Below are positions 58,842-64,000 of a stretch of DNA of 64,000 nt, in pieces (within the stretch, counting starts at the first letter, position 1; each line of letters starts with the position of its first letter). The notes beneath the pieces were generated by a model. That model was not told the origin of the DNA, searched no databases, and saw only the letters and a list, made by a program, of their open reading frames with translations. Source of the stretch: Rhynchopus euleeides (taxonomy: Eukaryota; Euglenozoa; Diplonemea; Diplonemida; Diplonemidae); assembly GCA_963210315.1 (NCBI GenBank), contig OY723299.1, forward strand, positions 372,001-436,000. Reading direction: 5' to 3'. A program made the translations under genes and the position numbers.

Positions 58842-59317
58842 GGAGAACCGGACACCCTCCTAGATTCTGGGGGGGTGAAACGGCGGAAATTTTTTTTTTT
58901 TTTTTTTTTGGGGTGTTTTTGGGTGAAAAACCGGGCAACCTGGGCCCTTTGGGACCACATAGGCCAGGAAAGGCCAAAATTTTCGATTTTTTTCGGAAAT
59001 TTTTCGGTTTTTCAGAGTGTGGCAGTCCGCAGATACAGATTTTCGGGTCGGAAAAAAAATTTTTTTTTCGACCCAAAAAAATCGGATTTTTTCGGGGAGG
59101 GTCTCCGGTGGCCCCCCCTGGATTTCCTGATTTTTCCCGATTTTTCCTGATTTTCGGATTTTGCTCGAAATTTGCCCTTGTGTCAACCAGTGGCAAAATT
59201 TTCGGAAAATCGGGAAAAATCAGGAAAATCCGGAGAACCGGACACCCTCCTAGATTCTGGGGGGGTGAAACGGCGGAAAAATTTTTGGGGTGTTTTTGGG
59301 TGAAAAACCGGGCAACC
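58842..59317. repeat. Z element: AT-rich sequence with terminal direct repeats and internal inverted repeat
   Basis: GGAGAACCGGACACCCTCC and about 60 further bases (including TAGATTCTGGGGGGGTGAAA and GGTGAAAAACCGGGCAACCT) occur at 58842 and again at 59232, 390 bp apart. The first copy also has a long T-run. Between them TTCCTGATTTTTCCCGATTT (about 59123-59160) is mirrored by CGGGAAAAATCAGGAAAATC near 59212-59231, forming a potential hairpin around a ~35-bp loop. The second direct repeat ends where a PLE terminus begins at 59318. No protein domain is seen. Confidence 0.7.
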
Positions 59318-59795
59318 TACTGTCATGTTATTGGTTTATTTCTGTGTACAGATACACACTGCTGATTCGCTTGTCGGGTGGGGGGGGGGAAAAAAAGGGG
59401 GAAAGAACCATATCAAAAGACATAGCAAAAACGGGGGTTGGGGGAGGGGGGGGGGGAAATGGTTGAGAAAAAACATACATCAGGGGTGGGGGCGTTCTGT
59501 TATGGTTTTTGTTTCATTCGTGTGTTCGTTCTGAAGACAAGATAATGGAAACAAAAGGGAAAACAGGCATGCCCCTCACCACTCAGCGTATCTGCAGAGC
59601 CATGTGCACGTACGTACACTCTGGGTACACATCGCCGCTCTGCCTTGGGAACAGAGAATGGGGTTTAACACGCTGAACTCCTTTGTGTAAACACCATTGG
59701 GTAGGCGGTCACATTCTCAGGTTCCGGGGGGAGGGGGGGGGGGGGAAATTCGTTTTAGAAAACAAAATATTCATCACGTTCCGTCACGTCCGTCA
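59318..59795 (-). mobile_element. PLE fragment F5, 3' UTR only
   Basis: TACTGTCATG terminus joined to the Z element (ACCGGGCAACC), then about 475 bp of 3' UTR, broken at CACGTCCGTCA where the array resumes with CACTCTCCTGC (2-bp CA overlap). Confidence 0.87.
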
Positions 59796-62700
59796 CTCTC
59801 CTGCAGTCGGACACTTCTGCCTAGGTCCTAAACACCCATTTCAGCACTCTCCTGCAGTCGCACACCTCTGCCTAGGTCCTAAACACCCATTTCAGCACTC
59901 TCCTGCAGTCGGACACTTCTGCCTAGGTCCTAAACACCCATTTCAGCACTCTCCTGCAGTCGGACACTTCTGCCTAGGTCCTAAACACCCATTTCAGCAC
60001 TCTCCTGCAGTCGGACACTTCTGCCTAGGTCCTAAACACCCATTTCAGCACTCTCCTGCAGTCGCACACCTCTGCCTAGGTCCTAAACACCCATTTCAGC
60101 ACTCTCCTGCAGTCGCACACCTCTGCCTAGGTCCTAAACACCCATTTCAGCACTCTCCTGCAGTCGCACACCTCTGCCTAGGTCCTAAACAACCATTTCA
60201 GCACTCTCCTGCAGTCGCACACCTCTGCCTAGGTCCTAAACACCCATTTCAGCACTCTCCTGCAGTCGGACACTTCTGCCTAGGTCCTAAACACCCATTT
60301 CGGCACTCTCCTGCAGTCGCACACCTCTGCCTAAGTCCTAAACACCCATTTCAGCACTCTCCTGCAGTCGGACACTTCTGCCTAGGTCCTAAACACCCAT
60401 TTCAGCACTCTCCTGCAGTCGGACACTTCTGCCTAGGTCCTAAACACCCATTTCAGCACTCTCCTGCAGTCGCACACCTCTGCCTAGGTCCTAAACACCC
60501 ATTTCAGCACTCTCCTGCAGTCGGACACCTCTGCCTAAGTCCTAAACACCCATTTCAGCACTCTCCTGCAGTCGGACACTTCTGCCTAGGTCCTAAACAC
60601 CCATTTCAGCACTCTCCTGCAGTCGCACACCTCTGCCTAGGTCCTAAACACCCATTTCAGCACTCTCCTGCAGTCGGACACCTCTGCCTAAGTCCTAAAC
60701 ACCCATTTCAGCACTCTCCTGCAGTCGCACACCTCTGCCTAGGTCCTAAACACCCATTTCAGCACTCTCCTGCAGTCGGACACCTCTGCCTAAGTCCTAA
60801 ACACCCATTTCAGCACTCTCCTGCAGTCGGACACTTCTGCCTAGGTCCTAAACACCCATTTCAGCACTCTCCTGCAGTCGCACACCTCTGCCTAGGTCCT
60901 AAACACCCATTTCAGCACTCTCCTGCAGTCGCACACCTCTGCCTAGGTCCTAAACACCCATTTCAGCACTCTCCTGCAGTCGCACACCTCTGCCTAGGTC
61001 CTAAACAACCATTTCAGCACTCTCCTGCAGTCGCACACCTCTGCCTAGGTCCTAAACAACCATTTCAGCACTCTCCTGCAGTCGCACACCTCTGCCTAGG
61101 TCCTAAACACCCATTTCAGCACTCTCCTGCAGTCGCACACCTCTGCCTAGGTCCTAAACAACCATTTCAGCACTCTCCTGCAGTCGCACACCTCTGCCTA
61201 GGTCCTAAACACCCATTTCAGCACTCTCCTGCAGTCGCACACCTCTGCCTAGGTCCTAAACAACCATTTCAGCACTCTCCTGCAGTCGGACACTTCTGCC
61301 TAGGTCCTAAACACCCATTTCAGCACTCTCCTGCAGTCGGACACTTCTGCCTAGGTCCTAAACACCCATTTCAGCACTCTCCTGCAGTCGGACACTTCTG
61401 CCTAGGTCCTAAACACCCATTTCAGCACTCTCCTGCAGTCGCACACCTCTGCCTAGGTCCTAAACACCCATTTCAGCACTCTCCTGCAGTCGCACACCTC
61501 TGCCTAAGTCCTAAACACCCATTTCAGCACTCTCCTGCAGTCGGACACTTCTGCCTAGGTCCTAAACACCCATTTCAGCACTCTCCTGCAGTCGGACACT
61601 TCTGCCTAGGTCCTAAACACCCATTTCAGCACTCTCCTGCAGTCGCACACCTCTGCCTAGGTCCCAAACACCCATTTCAGCACTCTCCTGCAGTCGCACA
61701 CCTCTGCCTAGGTCCTAAACACCCATTTCAGCACTCTCCTGCAGTCGCACACCTCTGCCTAGGTCCTAAACAACCATTTCAGCACTCTCCTGCAGTCGCA
61801 CACCTCTGCCTAGGTCCTAAACACCCATTTCAGCACTCTCCTGCAGTCGGACACTTCTGCCTAGGTCCTAAACACCCATTTCGGCACTCTCCTGCAGTCG
61901 CACACCTCTGCCTAAGTCCTAAACACCCATTTCAGCACTCTCCTGCAGTCGGACACTTCTGCCTAGGTCCTAAACACCCATTTCAGCACTCTCCTGCAGT
62001 CGGACACTTCTGCCTAGGTCCTAAACACCCATTTCAGCACTCTCCTGCAGTCGCACACCTCTGCCTAGGTCCTAAACACCCATTTCAGCACTCTCCTGCA
62101 GTCGGACACCTCTGCCTAAGTCCTAAACACCCATTTCAGCACTCTCCTGCAGTCGGACACTTCTGCCTAGGTCCTAAACACCCATTTCAGCACTCTCCTG
62201 CAGTCGCACACCTCTGCCTAGGTCCTAAACACCCATTTCAGCACTCTCCTGCAGTCGGACACTTCTGCCTAGGTCCTAAACACCCATTTCAGCACTCTCC
62301 TGCAGTCGCACACCTCTGCCTAGGTCCTAAACACCCATTTCAGCACTCTCCTGCAGTCGCACACCTCTGCCTAGGTCCTAAACACCCATTTCAGCACTCT
62401 CCTGCAGTCGCACACCTCTGCCTAGGTCCTAAACAACCATTTCAGCACTCTCCTGCAGTCGCACACCTCTGCCTAGGTCCTAAACACCCATTTCAGCACT
62501 CTCCTGCAGTCGGACACTTCTGCCTAGGTCCTAAACACCCATTTCGGCACTCTCCTGCAGTCGCACACCTCTGCCTAAGTCCTAAACACCCATTTCAGCA
62601 CTCTCCTGCAGTCGGACACTTCTGCCTAGGTCCTAAACACCCATTTCAGCACTCTCCTGCAGTCGGACACTTCTGCCTAGGTCCTAAACACCCATTTCAG

Positions 62701-63161
62701 CACTCTCCTGCAGTCGCACACCTCTGCCTAGGTCCTAAACACCCATTTCAGCACTCTCCTGCAGTCGGACACCTCTGCCTAAGTCCTAAACACCCATTTC
62801 AGCACTCTCCTGCAGTCGGACACTTCTGCCTAGGTCCTAAACACCCATTTCAGCACTCTCCTGCAGTCGCACACCTCTGCCTAGGTCCTAAACACCCATT
62901 TCAGCACTCTCCTGCAGTCGGACACCTCTGCCTAAGTCCTAAACACCCATTTCAGCACTCTCCTGCAGTCGCACACCTCTGCCTAGGTCCTAAACACCCA
63001 TTTCAGCACTCTCCTGCAGTCGGACACCTCTGCCTAAGTCCTAAACACCCATTTCAGCACTCTCCTGCAGTCGGACACTTCTGCCTAGGTCCTAAACACC
63101 CATTTCAGCACTCTCCTGCAGTCGCACACCTCTGCCTAGGTCCTAAACACCCATTTCAGCA
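59794..63161 (+). repeat. 51-bp minisatellite, block 8 (about 66 units)
   Basis: Same unit and phase conservation. Enriched in CTAGGTCCTAA units and AAACAACC variants, with blocks of units recurring (59.8-60.9 kb resembles 61.4-62.6 kb). A frame starting at 59683 in F5 stays open to 63165 only because the unit lacks a stop. Ends at CAGCACT, where the dispersed repeat CTAGAGGG begins. Confidence 0.95.
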
Positions 63162-63800
63162 CTAGAGGGTGGCAAGCTGTGATTTTTCCAGCCGTTTCTC
63201 ACAAACTTTTTTCTGGGCAAAAATATTGGTGCATTTTTCTCCCGTTTTGGGGCCCCACCACCCCCGGAACACCTCCGACTCTGCCAAAATCGGGGTTTTC
63301 ACCCGAAAATGTGGGCCGCCGAGGTGGTCGACAGGAATGCAACCGAACACACGACTCCGGAATCACACCCACATGACGAGCGGATGCGAGGAGGGCCCAC
63401 CACATGGAATTCACGCCCGAATGGGGCCTTGTCACGGCTTCCCTGTCAGAAGGACCTCCATGGAACCTGCTCTCTGTATGCTGGGGGTCACATTGGTCTG
63501 TGTGTGTGGCCACTGGGGTGGGGTGGCTGGCAATGCGGAGTTCAGATGATCACGGCTTCGGGTGGGGGATTGGGGCAGGTTGGGGGGCAGGGGCCGCTGG
63601 CTGCAGGTGACTCACATCACCGATCATCTTGCTCGGTCATTCGCATCCTGCCAGAATCGATTAGGGAAAAGCAGGCCAAGATTGACTCACACAACATGAG
63701 ATACTGCATCAGTAGGTCTCCTGCATCGGATGAATACGAAACACAGGTCAACAGGAGCAAAGCACCCTTGGCTGCGAGAAGACAGGCCCTGAGGAGATAA
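63162..63800. repeat. dispersed repeat, copy B (matches 2218-2705)
   Basis: Same sequence as copy A from CTAGAGGGTGGCAAGCTG onward, diverged by scattered substitutions and indels. It contains an extra 119 bp (63375-63493) bounded by CACAT on both sides (63370-63374 and 63489-63493). Copy A has one CACAT (2426-2430). Similarity extends to about GACAGGCCCTGAGGA near 63790. Not recognised as a known family. Confidence 0.8.
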
Positions 63801-63936
63801 ACAACACTGGAAGCTGTTCGAAACACACACTCGCAGTCACTCATTGGAATGGGGGTCAGCAAGCATGAAAATGCCTGCAGTCTCGGGTAGGGACTGGCAG
63901 AATACACATAGAACCCCTCGTGCCTCTTGTGCGGCT
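63801..63936. other. unassigned DNA, probably 3' UTR of the gene at the right edge
   Basis: About 135 bp of mixed sequence directly downstream (minus strand) of a stop codon. No repeat or RNA is recognised. Confidence 0.35.
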
Positions 63937-64000
63937 TCACGACGACTGCTGCCCCTTCTTCCCGCCCTTACCACCCTTACCACCCTTCTTGCCACCCTTC
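63937..64000 (-). CDS. C-terminal end of a Lys/Gly-rich basic protein, partial
   Basis: The minus strand from the window edge reads KGGKKGGKGGKGGKKGQQSS and then TGA (63937-63939). The other frames give no comparable regularity. Such KGG tails are seen on several RNA- or nucleosome-binding proteins, but 20 residues do not identify a family. A similar Gly/Lys style occurs in the PLE N-terminus, though here it ends a protein. The rest lies outside the window. Confidence 0.45.
   Translation of the reverse strand, partial: KGGKKGGKGGKGGKKGQQSS

Noticed and set aside
3478..63161. Telomeric or subtelomeric repeat
   Set aside because: No TTAGGG/TTTAGGG-type motif anywhere. The 51-bp unit is not telomere-like.
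59683..63165. 1160-codon ORF (and 731-codon ORFs at 30382 and 49620) made of 17-residue repeats
   Set aside because: They start inside antisense retroelement debris and remain open only because the 51-bp unit has no stop in that frame. No native start, upstream exon or promoter is visible. The general question is kept as a finding.

Overview
The window reads as eukaryotic nuclear DNA, probably from a protist or alga. It has long minisatellite arrays, retroelements with 5'-truncated copies, a hAT-like transposon with an 8-bp target duplication, a WD40-type gene fragment, and no bacterial gene organisation. Nothing in it fixes the species. A chromerid-like or other algal protist is only a guess. 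A run of 200 N (35730-35929) marks an assembly gap.

Layout. 1-647: AT-rich DNA, a 10-bp GTCACTTA-type repeat and unassigned DNA. 648-2217: a 31-bp minisatellite that flips orientation at about 1853, giving one large inverted repeat. 2218-2705: a dispersed sequence that recurs at 63162-63800, each time directly beside a tandem array. 2987-3449: a frameshifted Lys/Ala-rich reading frame on the minus strand. From 3478 to 63161 a 51-bp minisatellite (about 660 units in eight blocks, more than half the window) is interrupted by minus-strand copies of one retroelement, by a poly(A)-tailed sequence (called Y here) and by a 476-bp AT-rich element (called Z here). The right edge cuts a Lys/Gly-rich coding end.

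The central object is a Penelope-like retroelement (PLE). Its intact copy (about 36431-44643) has one 2250-codon ORF. In order it encodes a Pro-rich and Gly/Lys-rich N-terminus, a GIY-YIG endonuclease, a CxC motif, a Penelope/telomerase-type reverse transcriptase, a complete-looking ubiquitin-specific protease (USP) domain with Cys box, two CxxC pairs and His box, and a long coiled coil. The EN-CxC-RT order is that of the permuted Naiad/Chlamys PLEs. The fused deubiquitinase and coiled coil are the surprise. A second copy (16002-25411) is almost identical but split by a 1183-bp hAT-type insertion with an 8-bp target-site duplication. The intact copy supplies the empty site.

How the parts fit together. 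All PLE pieces share one 3' terminus (TACTGTCATG on the plus strand) and have variable 5' ends, as expected of target-primed reverse transcription. Both full copies have a partial copy directly upstream (pseudo-LTR layout). Three array-to-PLE junctions fall at the same position of the 51-bp unit, which suggests a preferred target. Fragments are chained with poly(A)-tailed Y sequences, which suggests template switching. About 14.8 kb (20975-35729) is repeated without length change at 40213-54967, either a very recent duplication or an unmerged allele.
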